A stretch of 64,000 nucleotides of DNA from Archilochus colubris. Lineage: Eukaryota; Chordata; Aves; Apodiformes; Trochilidae. Positions 1 to 12,600 of the stretch are shown here, in pieces. A program made the translations under genes and the position numbers. The stretch is from the NCBI GenBank assembly GCA_023079485.1, contig CM041084.1, positions 14,908,609 to 14,972,608 on the forward strand. Direction: 5' to 3'. Within the stretch, counting starts at the first letter, position 1; the number at the start of each line of letters is the position of its first letter. Below the pieces are notes generated by a model. It did no database searches. It saw only the letters and a program-made list of their open reading frames with translations, and was not told the DNA's origin.

Positions 1-362
1 GCTGCAGAGCAGGAAGAGAACCCAGAGAGAACTGAAAACGGATTTAGAGCAGCGTCGGTCGGGCCGGAGGATGCCTGATGCCGCCCTGCTCCCTCTCCTC
101 TGCCACGGGTTCCCAGTGGGACCCTGCAAGCACCGTGACGGCAGCTGCAGCCCTCCTGCAGCAACACTTCTGTGCTAAACCTCGGGAAGCAAACCTCAGT
201 GCATTCACCTACACTCGAACAGGCAAAAAAACTCGGGGCACTTCATGTTATTTTTAAAAATACAGTACTATAATTTTCACTCTAATATCTGGTGATCTGA
301 AGGTAAAATTATTTCCTTCTTTAGCCTTGCAGTGAGAAGGCTTTTGGAGGAGAGGCCTCTTT

Positions 363-368
363 TTTATT
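363..368 (-). terminator. AATAAA hexamer just after the stop of a candidate last exon
   Basis: On the minus strand an AATAAA hexamer starts about 8 nt after the TGA at 379-377 that ends the candidate terminal exon. If that exon is real, this would be its nearest poly(A) signal and would imply a very short 3' untranslated region. In AT-rich DNA the hexamer is frequent by chance, so it adds little on its own. Confidence 0.15.
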
Positions 369-376
369 ATCATTCT

Positions 377-548
377 TCAGTGAGATTGCTGGGATTTCTT
401 GACAGTGGTGATCTGCATTTGCCTTCTCTGGAGACCTAAACCGATGACCCCCAGTTCTGCTTGGGAAGCCATGCCCCGAGGCAATCTTAGCTCCAGGTAC
501 ACTTTCCATGGAAGAGGGTGCTGTGAAACAGGAAAAATCGGTTCCATC
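377..548 (-). CDS. candidate terminal coding exon, unknown minus-strand gene (model 2, exon 4)
   Basis: I do not recognise this protein. The minus strand is open for 56 codons from an ATG at 547-545 to a TGA at 379-377, after one leading base that can complete a split codon from the upstream candidate exon at 1211-1293. The segment reads like a folded domain end: an aromatic and hydrophobic strand (PWKVYLELRLPRG), then AELGVIGLGLQRRQMQI, then a basic tail KKSQQSH. It holds several CpG dinucleotides in a CpG-poor stretch. The acceptor (GCACAG at 554-549) has a poor pyrimidine tract, although a TGCTAAC branch-point-like motif lies about 45 nt upstream. The frame also stays open a little further upstream. 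This could equally be a chance open frame; transcript evidence would decide. Confidence 0.22.
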
Positions 549-1210
549 CTGTGCCCACTCACATCTAACGTGTGGATCCCAATTCATGTTAGCAGGAGTA
601 CTAAGACTGCGAAAACTTAGTTTATGCTGTCCTGCTACAGAGCTCACTGCAGTCTTCCAGTTTTGACTCTCTTTACTCCCTTTTAGTATCAGTACAGTTC
701 ACTGAGAATTTGTTATGAAGCAAAAGCCTTAAATGCAAACCACTTCCCAGGCCAGTAAGAAATATTTAAACACTTCAGGCATTCAGTCTGTGATTCAGAG
801 ATTTATTTATAAAACTGTTGATTTTGGGACACTAAACTATTGCATTTAAACTGCAGAAGTGAGTCATATTTGTGGGAGGTAATTACTACCAGAAAGTACA
901 ACTAAGTTTTGTAGGTTTCTCTGTAAAATGTCCACTTATGATCTGCAACTGCTAAAAATAACACGCTTTGTTGAATTTCAGCAAAAGTTATCTTTACAGA
1001 ATTATGTGGCTTTCTGCATATATTCTGTTTTCCTGACATATGATAAAATAAATGACTCACATGCCTGAGAATTTATTTGGGTGTTTTATGTGGACTGTCC
1101 TGACCAGGTAACTTATTCAGTTTATATACTTTTCATTAAAGCCAAAGACTGTGTTAACAACTAGAGAAAAGTCATTTAATATGGAAAAAATTATTGTAGC
1201 TAGTACTTAC

Positions 1211-1293
1211 ACAAAGTGTTTGTTCATAAGAAATGTCTCTGGATTTCTTGTATCATCCAAAACCACAATAATCTCTGCAATCTCTTTTCTTCT
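1211..1293 (-). CDS. candidate internal coding exon, unknown minus-strand gene (model 2, exon 3)
   Basis: An 83-bp minus-strand segment, open in one frame for 27 codons plus two bases, lies between an acceptor ending CACAG (1298-1294) and a donor with a perfect GTAAGT (1210-1205). The last exonic base is T, which weakens the donor. The frame reads as a helix followed by an acidic turn (KEIAEIIVVLDDTRNPETF). The phases are 0 at the start and 2 at the end. They match the candidate exon upstream at 1749-1848, which ends in phase 0, and the one downstream at 377-548, which starts with one base. No family is recognised. The support is composition and splice geometry only. Confidence 0.25.
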
Positions 1294-1748
1294 CTGTGGC
1301 TAACAGATTTTGGGACCTGAGGGAGTTCCAGATGTCCAACACCTGCAGATGCTACTTTCAGAGCAGGAGGGAACTTTCCTCATTATCCCTCAGTCATGAC
1401 TGAGGAATTCAAGTTTATTTAACTTGTGGTCACTTAGCAGCACTCCCAGCAGCAGATGAGTCAGATGCTATGCCACCTAGTCCAAGAGAATACCCAGTGA
1501 CTGGGTTCAGAAAAAACTGTGCCATCCATCCTAGAATGTTAGGCTTCAAAAGGTTTTTCTCATGTCAATCAGGGAGAACTTAAGGTGCACCATAAAACCA
1601 AGTAGGCTTTCAATGCTAGCAGACCAGGAAGCATTGCTAGCAGACAAAAAAATGGAGTTCTTCTCTGGAATTTAAACTACAGACCTCGGAATATCTTTGT
1701 CCCTTTGTGTAGTTATAGAAGAGATCTTTCTTTACAAACTGCAATTAC

Positions 1749-1848
1749 CTGTGCCAGCAATTTGCTGTGAACCAGGTAGCCTCTGCTTACAGTTCCCATC
1801 ATGACCAGATCATGGTCAGGAAGTCTTTCCCCCATTCTCCCTGCTTCT
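1749..1848 (-). CDS. candidate internal coding exon, unknown minus-strand gene (model 2, exon 2)
   Basis: A 100-bp minus-strand segment, one base plus 33 codons, sits between an acceptor TTTAG (1853-1849) and a donor CACAG|GTAATT (GT at 1748-1747). The same frame stays open well upstream of the acceptor, so the acceptor is the less certain end. The peptide has a polar start (EAGRMGERLPDHD) and a strand-like segment (LVMMGTVSRGYLVHSKLLAQ). Entry phase 2 fits the exit phase of the 31-bp candidate at 8367-8397, and exit phase 0 fits the candidate at 1211-1293. I know no protein with this sequence. Chance remains a real alternative. Confidence 0.25.
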
Positions 1849-4800
1849 CTAAAGTTAATACAGCTCCTGCCAGATGCAGAGCTTCCATGAGATGATGGGG
1901 ACTGGGAGGATGAGACTTGCACTTGCCTTTCCATTGCTTTCAAAGGAAGAGAACTAAACAATCCCATCCTAAACTATACCTCTTTGAGTACCTCCACCCG
2001 AGAGTCTACCTATGGTTCTTGGCCAAACTAACACTTAGTTTATTTCTCCTGGCTTTTTTTTTTTCCCCATAAGATGAGGATTTCTTTATTGACCACATTA
2101 AAAGATGCTGATATGTCACTCTGATGTGCCCACTCAGGAGGAAGACTGAGTGAGGGCCAGCCTTTACTTCAAGGCATCACAAAAGACTGGATGTCAGCTG
2201 GGGGTCAGGGAAGGTCAGGAATGGCCCTCATCAGCATTCACATAGACTCAGGTACACTTTACATTGTTAAAAAATGGATCTTTGAGGTGTTATATCAGTA
2301 CTTTTTGCTACAGAGAAGGGTTAGGCAGCAACTTACCTTTTCCCTTGAAATCATTCTATGGAAAAGCTACCGAACAAGAGTCTCCAAAGTGTTAAAGAAA
2401 GAGATAAAACCTGGCAATAAATATATAATATGAATCTTGGGTTTTTTCCATGGAAGATGAGCACAAATATCTTCTTGTGATGGCTTCTTTGGTGGCTTTA
2501 AAAAGGAAATGGTTGCATTCCATACAAAATGTAGCAATGGCCTTGAAATCAGAAAAATATTCACCAACACAGCTATGTGTTATGGCCATTATTTCACAGG
2601 ATTGTCACTTTCAAAGCTGGCTAAAGACAAAGCTAAGGATAAGTTTTTCTGTTCCCACAGACATTTTAGAGTTTTCTGCATTTGCACTGCTTGGAAAACC
2701 AGACAGTCCTTACCATACATTTGACAAAGGGATCTGATGGCTGTGAGCTTTTACCAACTGGTATACTAAGGATCTGGTGGTCATGGGCAGTAAGATTAAA
2801 TGCACTTGCACCAAAAAGAAGCATTTTTTATACATAACTTAATTTTATAATCTCAAATCCCATAATTTTTGTCAGTAATTTTTAAACTTCCTGATTTGAG
2901 AAGTTAAGTGTGACTTCACATTTTTTGCGTTTTGAAGAGGAGATCTCTTAATTTCCTGGCACTCCCTCAAGCCATTCAGAAACCCTCCAAATGGCTACAA
3001 GCTTTTAGGAAAGCCAGTGAATTCCATTAAGTGTTGAGCTGACTGGGAGCTGAACACTTCTAAGCAGATTCTGTGTTTATTAAAGTGCATCTGCTTTTAT
3101 GACTCAGTGAAAGAACAGCATATTCTGCTTCACTTATTAATTTAGATCTGCCCAGCAATTGCCTGGAGTTCCCATATTTGCAAAATACTCTTTTCCTTGC
3201 ACTGGATCCTGGTGAGTGTTCACCTGGAAGAGCTGTGTCCCAGTCGCACCTCCTGTAATGCTTCCATATCATATTGTCAGTTTTTTGCTGTTAGTGCACA
3301 GGAGGGAGAAATATGACAGAAGAGGATAATTTTAAAATTGTCCATGCTTCTTAAAACTGATGCACATCCCATTAAAACACATTTCTGTATTATAGTTACT
3401 CAGGCTTCTTCATAATCACAGTTGTTTCAAAACAGTTAAGCTGGGCATGGAAACACTGCTGAGGCTGTCAGGAACAGTGAGGTGAAACACATTTTCTGGG
3501 GGATGTTTGCTAAAGTACCAGGTTTGGGTCCCACCTTAAACAGGAGAATGCTAAACCAGGCTAGCAGAGCTCCTGCTGTCTGTCCAGGCAAATAAAAAGC
3601 AGGATCATTCTGGGAGGACTTGTTTGGCAGCAACAAGGGCTTGGCTAGAGGGTTTGAAGGGGTAAAATGGTGCCCCAGCCCTGGAATGGGACTGATGCTG
3701 CCCAACCCAGTAACTCCTTGCACCAACAGCCCCTGTACTCCTCACTACCAGTAGTAAAGGGCTTTACCTGCTCCCCAGCTCACCTGGCCTTCCAATACGG
3801 CCTTTCTTTTTTTCCTTCCTCTAGTTGCAAGCCATTGCTCTAGGTTGAGTGCCCTCCTGGCCTTTGCTTCTGTGATGTTTCACCCTGGCTTCCCCCACAT
3901 GGTCCCACTATTTTTAGGTACAGTTAGTTGGTGCAGAATCCTACAAGTAGAAACCTCTTTATGTTATGTCTCCTTGTCTAAAAAGGAGAACTGATCTGGT
4001 CTTGCCAGAACGCTGAGATGACCAAGCCCAGACCTTGCACCAGGAGAGATTTATTATGTGCATTTTTGCTTATCTGCCCTTCTGACTTTGGTAAGGATTC
4101 TGTCTTGTAGCTTCTGCCTAGACTTTTTCGCTTGATATGGAGAAATACAAAAAAGGCTGCCTGCAGACTGACAAATAGATAGAATAAGAACTGCATTTTT
4201 GTACAGAGCTTGGGCTTTGCAGTCTCTGGTTTAAGTATCTGTAAGGGATTTCAATCCAGTAGCTTCCAGTATTCACCTTCAGGGGACCTAGAAGTGTAGT
4301 GGGAAGTGTGGAGATGAAGACTGGTCATAGATTACTCATAAGAATAAAGAAATTTTAGTAGAACAATTTTAATGCTAGCTGACAATTTTTTTTGCCAAGT
4401 TTTAGTTCAGTAGAGGTGAAATGGCCAAGTTTTTAATGCCAACAATTGAGGTTTTGTAAAGGAAATACCAAACCAACCTTGGCGGAAAAAGAGGTGGACA
4501 TTAAATTACAGAGCAGAGACTGCATTTGCTTTGTAGGTGGAGAAGTAAACATTTTACAAAAATGAAAATGAGTTTGAGTTTTTCAGTTTGAGTCCTGTGC
4601 CTAAGCAAAAAGGGACTGAAGCAGGAAAGTGTAAGATTTACCAGAAGGGGCTGAACTCAAACAAATGCTCAGCGAGTTGTACAGAACTGCTGGCAGGGAA
4701 GGGGACCAATACTGGGAGCTGCTGCAAAAATGCTCAGAAATTGTTGCTCAGTGTCATCATGTAAAGACTTTAAGAGAGACCAAACCACAAATTCTCGACT

Positions 4801-7800
4801 GTTCTTATTATAGCAAGAGCCAAAGACACATTCTGTAGCTTATACACTGTTTTTTTCTTGGATACAGCGTTGAAAGTATACACTTGTCATTGGACATTTA
4901 TATAATTTTTCCTGTATAATTTGTAACAGTGTGCCTCTGAATTCCTGCAGCAGCAGCGGGTCAGCTAAATCCACCGTGAGCCCTATCTTCCATCCAAATG
5001 GCATTCCATTGAACTTGGAGAAGCTATTCACAGCATGGGGACTGCCAAGGCAGACTGGAGCAAGGATAGCAAAATCTTCCCCTGAAATATTATTTCAGTC
5101 ACCTCAGTTTTATAAAGGACAAAAGAAAACATTACATATTGCATAGGTAGGCTTATTTGTTCACTCTATAAGGTTGAATGTATTTCATGCAGGAGTGACA
5201 GCAGTGCCTGAAAAACCACTTCTCAGAATTAGCAGATCTATTTTGTGGTGCAGCTTGCCAAGCCCAGGTTTCCAGACTCAGTAGGACACAATACAGAAGT
5301 CCCAAAGCACAGGCATTGGTTCTTGTGCAGGATCCAAGTAGAGAAAACTTGATCAAACAAATTCTGCACCATGTAGATCCCTAACACACGTGCTGTTGTG
5401 TGTTAGTGGCAGAGACTGGCAGCCAGCAGACATAATTTCCAGACTTCTTTCTTCAGACTACCCACCTACTTCAGACCATCCTTCTGTTTTAAACTTTCTA
5501 GCTCAATGCAATTTGTTCCTCTTCAGTTAAGCAGATGTCATGATACAACAGAGTATTTCTAGGATTTCTGAGGTAAATTATTCATACTTGGAAAAAAAGC
5601 AGCACCAGCTAATATTTGGGTACTCAATCACATCCAGCAGACACCTATACATCCCTTTTGTAATGGCTGCAGTCATTTGTAATAAGCTGTTGCAGTTTTG
5701 CTCACTCTGTGCTATGCTCTTCTGTTCTGTCACAGTTGTCCTTTGCTGTAAAATGATGTTTGATACATTTTAAGTAAATGCAGGAGTACTTCATCATGTG
5801 TGAATCTGTAAATATTCCAATGCACAGAAATATACAGACTATAGCTACTCTTCCTTAATCAATGCACAAACTTTGTAGTTTTAACCTAGCAAATAAAATC
5901 AGAGGTAAGTTTTATTGATTAAATGATCCATAGCAACAGGAATGCATTATTTAGTTTTCCTTATATGCTCCTTGCTAGAGATAAATAAGATATCACTGCA
6001 ATACTTTTCATTCTGTTATAGCTCTGGCTGTGTCAGCATTTATGTTACAAACCTCTTCTTCCAGGGTTTTATAACTCAGCCATAGAATGTACTCCAGTCT
6101 GAAACTTGGCACACAGGGCCTCAGTTTGGCAAAGGCTTTATTTTACAAGAAGTGAGAACTATGCAATATCTGTTTGACCGTATCCAAGTTAGAGTTGTTT
6201 AGGTTTCTAGTGACAGAGTGGCCTACACAGAGAAGCCCATGAAGGATCTGCCTGCCCGACACATCCTCCAGTGGTGACCCTTTTAAGGTCACCATTACAT
6301 CCAGCTGTGTCGGAGCTTAGAGTGTTTCACAAAGTTTTGCACACTGCAGTAAGTTTAATTCAAGAGGTGAAGTTTCAGAAGTGGTGTGCATTGCACTTCT
6401 CCAGGCAGTGCTCCCACTCTGAGCAGAGCTCCTCTGAGCTTCCTGGTGCCTTTTCATAGTGTATTAACCAAGGCCAGAGCTGTTCTGATGGTGAGGAATA
6501 ATGCCTGTTTCATTACACTTGCACATTCACTTCCCAGAGCACAAGCCTTGCCAGTCCATGGCCTGACTCTTCTCTCCCAGGCACTTCTTGTGCCACAGCA
6601 GGAGCCTGGGCATCCCTTTAGACACTGCTCCCTGCATCCCTGGGCCATGCAGAGCCAGGCTGCCTTCCTCACTTGGGGGGTCAGCAGCCATGGCCAGCCT
6701 TTATTTTCCTGTCAGTCACATAAGAAAAGGTCCCATAAACAGTGTAAATATTAGTCATTGGATTTCATGTTCAGAGACTGAATTTCCCACATCCTCCCCT
6801 TGGGCTTGTTGGGAGTTTATAGTGGTACAGCCCCCTAGGCCAGGTGTCCTTCCTCAGCCCCAGCCCTCTGCCAGCCATAGGTAGCAGAGCCTCTGTCATG
6901 CAGCCACAAACCTCCTCCTCCACAAGCCTTACCTACCCAAAGTCCCCAACCAAAGTTTCCACGAGGCTTCAAGAGTTACTGTAAGGCTTTCTTCTCCTAA
7001 TAGTACTGAACTTTAACTTAGGGAGCTTTACATCCTTGAGTTTGCCACAAAATTCAATTTCCAGAGACATTAGTGTGTTAGAAGGTGAATGCAGGTACAG
7101 GACAGGTAAAAGAAGAAGAGCAGGTACAGGACACTTTTATGAAGCTCATCTACTCCCAGCTCTTCCTTCATGCCACACCTCAGGCTTTCTCCTGCAGTTT
7201 CAAGGACATGTTTTTACTCTCTTCTCATCCCTTGTTGAACTGAAAAACTGATTTAGCATTGGCTGAGTTTGCCAGGTTTGATACACACTCACCAACCAGC
7301 AATTATAAAAACCATTTAGAGCATGTAACATATAATAAGAGATTCTGAGTGATACTGGTATTAACCATTAAAGAACATGCTTTATTTTAATAAAAATAGA
7401 AACCCTGATTAGATTTTATCTAGAATCTATCTTTGAGACAAACATGTGAGATGTAGGTTCCAAAGATTAATTCACTCTCATCTTATGATCTCTTTTTGGA
7501 AAGCCTCAACCCTCCAGATTCTCCCTGTTTCTGCACTACAGAAGGTTCAAGATTGTGATAATGATTGCATGTGTTTAAAAATGAGCCATCTGTTGCTGTA
7601 CCTTTAATCCAAGTAATACAAGAGTACACTTAGGAAAAGAAAAAGCGTGAATGTGGTTTTGAGCACATGCATCCAGAAGCATAATATTAATAATACCATC
7701 ATCTAACAGTATAACTCAAATGGACACTTAGTATTCTATAAAGATCAGTCTAAAGAAAAACAGACACAGTGTTCTGACTTGCTTAAGCCAAAGTTTGCAT

Positions 7801-8366
7801 TGGATGTACATTTGAGGCAGTTTTCCTGTATTGTTCAACTATTTATGTAATTTGGAAGGAGATTATTTCCAGTATCCAGCAATGTATCTGATCTTTCAGA
7901 CTCACTGAAAATCTCTATCAGAGAAATAGAATCCCAGAAATTCAGAGATTAAGTCACTGACACAACCAATTAAATTCAATATTTGGACTTGGATTTAAAA
8001 TTTCTTAGCTGATTTTCCAGCTGTCTTTGGGGAACCTTAAGAAATGGGAAGGCAATAAATCTTAATATGAAAATATGCAAGCTGTCATAACAAGGATTTT
8101 GAGAGAAAAATAGGCAAATTTAAAAATGAATTCAAATTTGTAAAAACTGAGACAAAACTGTACATTGCACACTTAGAGAACTCAGTAGAGTTACAGTGAT
8201 GTAAGGCTTCCCTCCTGAAGACAGGAAAAGGCTGTTTCATTGTTTTTTTCTGTCCAGGGAAGGCATATGCATTTTTCCAGCATAGTAAAGGCACACATTA
8301 CCCTTACATCAGAAAAGCAGGACAGTTTTTTCTGTCGTGACACATTTATAAAAAAGTCACACATAC
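1849..8366. other. unique non-coding stretch (intron or intergenic)
   Basis: AT-rich, CpG-poor sequence with stops in all frames. Isolated splice-like motifs occur, for example a minus-strand AAAAG|GTAAGT at about 2330, but no adjoining segment stays open for a convincing exon. The only repeat noted is a 14-bp direct repeat at 7091-7133. No recognisable transposon was seen, although very old fragments could be missed by eye. Confidence 0.6.
7091..7133 (+). repeat. short interrupted direct repeat (14 bp twice)
   Basis: The 14-mer GCAGGTACAGGACA occurs at 7091-7104 and again at 7120-7133, separated by 15 purine-rich bases. It is probably a small local duplication; no function is evident. Confidence 0.6.
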
Positions 8367-8397
8367 CTAAACTGTCTATTATCACCAACTTCCATTC
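8367..8397 (-). CDS. candidate 31-bp micro-exon with ATG, unknown minus-strand gene (model 2, exon 1)
   Basis: The splice signals are the best part. A long pyrimidine tract (about 8422-8398 on the minus strand, ending TTTTTTCCTTCAG) precedes the segment, and a GTATGTG donor follows it (GT at 8366-8365). In the frame that enters with two bases, an ATG at 8395-8393 has G at -3 and G at +4. The peptide runs MEVGDNRQF and exits in phase 2, which fits the candidate exon at 1749-1848. Another frame reads EWKLVIIDSL, which resembles a Walker-B-like strand but does not fit the downstream phase. An exon this short is weak evidence by itself. I cannot say whether an exon lies further upstream. Confidence 0.18.
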
Positions 8398-9210
8398 CTG
8401 AAGGAAAAAAGATAGCAGAAGCATCCACCTAGCAGGTAGTGTCTGATATGTTTTTAGCAGAATTTCATTAACAGAAATGTTAAGCTTGTGAATCTAAATA
8501 AGAAAATGCTTTTAGGGCAGCAAAACCAAATCAGAAATCTTTAACAGATTAGCTACAATAAATGTTAGACTGAGTATGAAATTGGAAGAGGTATCTCTTT
8601 TGTTGTGATACTATTTGTTTGTGGTTATGGAGACAAGATGTGCTGAAACCCTTGAAATGACTGGCAAAATTCAAAGAATGAAAATATAGGTCTCAAGTGA
8701 CAAATCGTATAAAAAATTCTCATCAGCTTTCTTGGAAATTTTTATTTGAACATCTGAGTTCAGGAATTAGTCTGACATTTTGAAGAAAACAGACTAGACA
8801 ATATTTTTTTTGTCTACCTAAGTCCTTCCCTGAACAGGACTTAGTAGTTACATAAAACTGCTGCAAAGAGCATGCTGAGAGCTATTATCTGCCTGTCCAC
8901 CACACAGCTGCAGTGGGTACCCAGCCTTTTTCTCCCTGTCCTACAAGCAGTGCATCAGCTCCAAGCTGGAGAACCAGTGTCATCAGAATAAAGCCTTGAG
9001 GCTCTTATGGCCTAATAAATCCCTGGTTTTATCCAGTCACCCAAAGGAAAGCCATCTGGGCTATCCTAGTTGCAATTTGCACACTTGTATTTGTGCATGC
9101 CAGCAGATAAGCACCACCACCAGCTAGAAAACACTTCTGATTTCTACCAGTCCTGAATACATCAAGATTTTATCTTTCTTTAAGAATCCACAAAGTCATT
9201 CAATGGAGCT

Positions 9211-9665
9211 GTTGAAGTGAGTCCAGAGGAGAGCCAAGAGGATGATCAGAGTGCTGGAGCACTTCTGTGAAGAAAGGCTGAGAGAGTTGGGGTTGTTCAG
9301 CCTGGAGAAGAGAAGGCTCTGGGGAGAACTTATTACAGCCTTCCAGTACATGAAGGGGCTACAGAAAAGGTGGAGAGGAACATTTTTACAAGGAAATGGA
9401 GTGGTAGGAGGGAATGGTTTTAAACAGAAAGAGGGAAACTCAGATTAGATACTAGCAAGAAATTCTTCACTGTGGGAGTGGTGAAACACTGGCACAGATT
9501 GCCCAGGGAAGTTATGGATGCCCCCCTTGTTGGAAGTGTTCAAGCCAGGTTGGATAGGACTTTCAGAAACCTGAAGTCTAATGCGAGGTGTCCCTGCCCA
9601 TGGCAGGCAGTTTGGAACCAGATGATCTTTAAGGTCCCTTCTAATCCAAGCCATTCTATGGTTCT
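9211..9665 (+). mobile_element. CR1 LINE, 5'-truncated 3' end (old)
   Basis: This is a plus-strand CR1 retrotransposon remnant of about 455 bp. It begins in the last part of ORF2 (reverse transcriptase protein); the frame around 9242-9340 still reads CEERLRELGLFSLEKRRL, a conserved CR1 C-terminal stretch. It continues through the 3' untranslated region to the usual ending (GATGATCTTTAAGGTCCCTT, then a decayed ATTCTATGGTTCT). CR1 elements typically truncate at the 5' end and make no clear target-site duplication, as here. Several frameshifts and substitutions mark it as inactive and fairly old. Confidence 0.93.
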
Positions 9666-12600
9666 TCTTTGTCTTTGGCCCTATTTGTAGGTGATACATG
9701 TAATTTACCTTGAGGTTGGCTCTCTCTGTAACATCTGCAGACCCAGTTTAACACCTTGAAAATAAATGTTGATATGCTCCCAGAAAGTGCCTCTATGAAG
9801 ATCAAAAACTATCAGTGTTTGGTAACACAGTTTCATCCATCACCTTTGTATGATCTCTCATTTGCTTTGTGGTCCATGGTTTCTGGGAAGTTTATTTCTC
9901 ACAGAACCACTATCTGAACCATAGTTCAACCACACAGAAAGATATCTCTGATTTTAAAATTATTTTATGCAACAAATCCAAACATGGGTCAGAGTAGGGA
10001 GAAGAGCTTCTAATTACTATTTGCGAAATTTACAAGCAGCTTTGAAGTCTAAGTTGGCAAATTTCTATTTCAAAGGCAGCCTCAGCTAAAGATTGCATTG
10101 TGGTAATATTTGGTGAAAAAAACCTAAGCAGACACTTTGTGGTATGGATCATGAAAATCTTTGGCATGTTCTTTGAACAAGTTGGGTCATCAGCTGGGTG
10201 AAGGGAGTAAGTAACTGTCAAAAAGATATCCTCATCATAGTTCACTGATCTTCAGACAAGAGTGAATGAAGTTTGAACACAAATCTCTCATGAAGGGTAG
10301 TGTTTACATCTCCAACAATCAGGTTTGGTGGGGTGGGCTTCCTCTGTGCTCCTTCCTCACAACTCCAAGCTTACAATGACTGTAATCTGTAATTCACATT
10401 TCCACCATGAAGATGTTCACATGGTTGCATACTGAGCAGTCACCTGCCCACAGATCTCTTAAGAATTCAGAAAGTCACAAATTAGATCAGACCCAGTCCC
10501 TTCAGCCCCTGTCCTGTCCCTGGTATGTTTAAGAGCCATGTTAGAGCCCCATGGACAATGAAGCACCTACAGAATGAGCCTCCTCAGTACTGTCCCAGTT
10601 TATAAGTCAGTAGTTTAAGGAATTTACAATAGGAAGTTCAGCCTGGACCAGTGAGATAATCATACATAGATAGGCATATCCTCCATTATAATGTTTAACT
10701 ACAAATCACAAATCACTTTTTTGCTGTCTACTATACTTTCGGCCATATTTCCTCACAATAACTTTTGGGCAATTACTATGAACTGCAAGAAAAAAGACTT
10801 TTAAAAATTGTTTTGCCATTACAGTTGAATAAGCGCACTGGCAGCCTCCCTTTCTGTGGTGACACATAATGCCTAATTGTCCCTTTATTATTTTTTTTTC
10901 CAAAAATACCATTTGTAATTCATGGATTTACATCAGAACCCTATGAAAGAGGAGTCACATGATTTCTGAAATTGAAAGTCCTGGCCACTGCAAGTTCCCT
11001 ACACAAACATGCTTTCATACCTCTAATTCTTATCATACATCCTTTATCCTTTGGAGTTCTGTCTGAAACAAGGTAATGGGACCTTCATGCAGTACTTAAG
11101 AATCAGAAGCACCAAGGACTGAGGCAGTGGCATGCTGTTCCCTCGTCAGCTTGCTGTTTGTCTCCTAATAATTCTTCCAGAGCCTTCTTCTTGTCTTTTT
11201 GGTTGTAGCAAAGCATTATGATGGCGTGTTCAGACCCGGCTGTCTCAGAGACATCCCTGGTTTTGCGAGACATGGGCCAAGTTTTTGTAGAATGTGGTGA
11301 GATTTCTGCTTGCAGATCTGCCCTTAAACTTGCTGTGATTGATAATTTCAACCAAAAAGCATGGGGCCAAAGCATGGCTGCAGATGCAGCTCTCCTGTTA
11401 TGTTAAGACTAGAGCAGGCTTCTTCCTAATTTAGTCAGAGGTGCAATACAGGAGTGACACAAGTGCTGTGCACTAGCAAGGAGCTCTGACCTCCTGTCTG
11501 GGATGGGAAGGTACACAGGAGAGAATGAAGCCAAAGGAAAAGTCCATTTATAACTTCTATTTCAGTTTGCATTGTAAAGCAAGTGTGTTATAGTTCTTAC
11601 TTCCTTTCATGAGTAAAAGCGGGAGAAATGGTTTCAGATTACCATGAGAATCCAATGCTATGAAAATGTTTTATGACTTTTATTTGTTCAGCCAGCTTTG
11701 GAAAGGTGATGGAGCCTGTATTCTTGGCTGAATCAGACTATCACTAACCAAATTTAACCCTTCACCCCAGTAAAAAAAGAAAGGGTAATGTAAATATTGC
11801 TTAGTCTCATTTTCCATATTCCCAGTGTTTTTATTTCAGTGTCACATGGTCCCTCCACATATATTTAAAGCACGTATGCTGAGAGGAACCTTCTGACTCT
11901 GCCCTTTTTGTTATTTCAATGTCCAGGAATGAAATACACTGTTTATGTGACTCCAGGATTTGCACTTGTTCATATGCTATATATACCATTCATAAGCTGG
12001 GTTTACAAAAAGGAATGACCTCAGTTGCCTGGTTTTCAACCTTCAGGTCCAGATGTTGACACAAATCCTTCAGTCTGAAGATTGTTTCTTTCTTTATAAT
12101 ACTGATATTTTTTATTTTAATTTAGTTTTTTTCTTGCTACTTAGAACAATACATAATTAAAATAAAAGAAACTTAGTATCCAGCTTTATCTACTTAACTT
12201 AAACTTTAAAACTTCTTTGGGGGATAGGGTATCTTCCTTCCTTGCTTATTTTCTTTTCAAAAATACGCTTCTAAGAAGATGTGATTTCTCCTCATTGCAT
12301 GAGACAGACAGAACTCTCTGAGTTCAAGATACCAGCCAGATTCTTCCCTAATTCAAGACCTGAAACACATTTGGAGTAGGACCTTCAAGCACCGTTGTTA
12401 TCATGATGGAGAGAACAGAAGAGCCTAGTGGATGTAACTTTTACTCAATAAAATCCTGTATATTTACAAAGTCCAGATTTCATGATGTCCCAGAATTACA
12501 CCCCTGCCCACCTCTCACCTCCCCACCCCTAGTTAGGCAATGTTTTTATCCTTCTTGTATATTAAAATGATTATACTATGACAGTTGCTCTTAGCTTGGG

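Noticed and set aside
8367..8397. EWKLVIIDSL read as a RecA/RAD51-type Walker B strand
   Set aside because: It rests on ten residues in one of several frames, with no Walker A motif or neighbouring RecA-fold exon found.
11103..11406. Overlapping minus (90 codons) and plus (62 codons) frames that both look protein-like
   Set aside because: Both strands open at once over the same bases argues against either. No splice sites or homology were found, although an old pseudogene fragment cannot be excluded.
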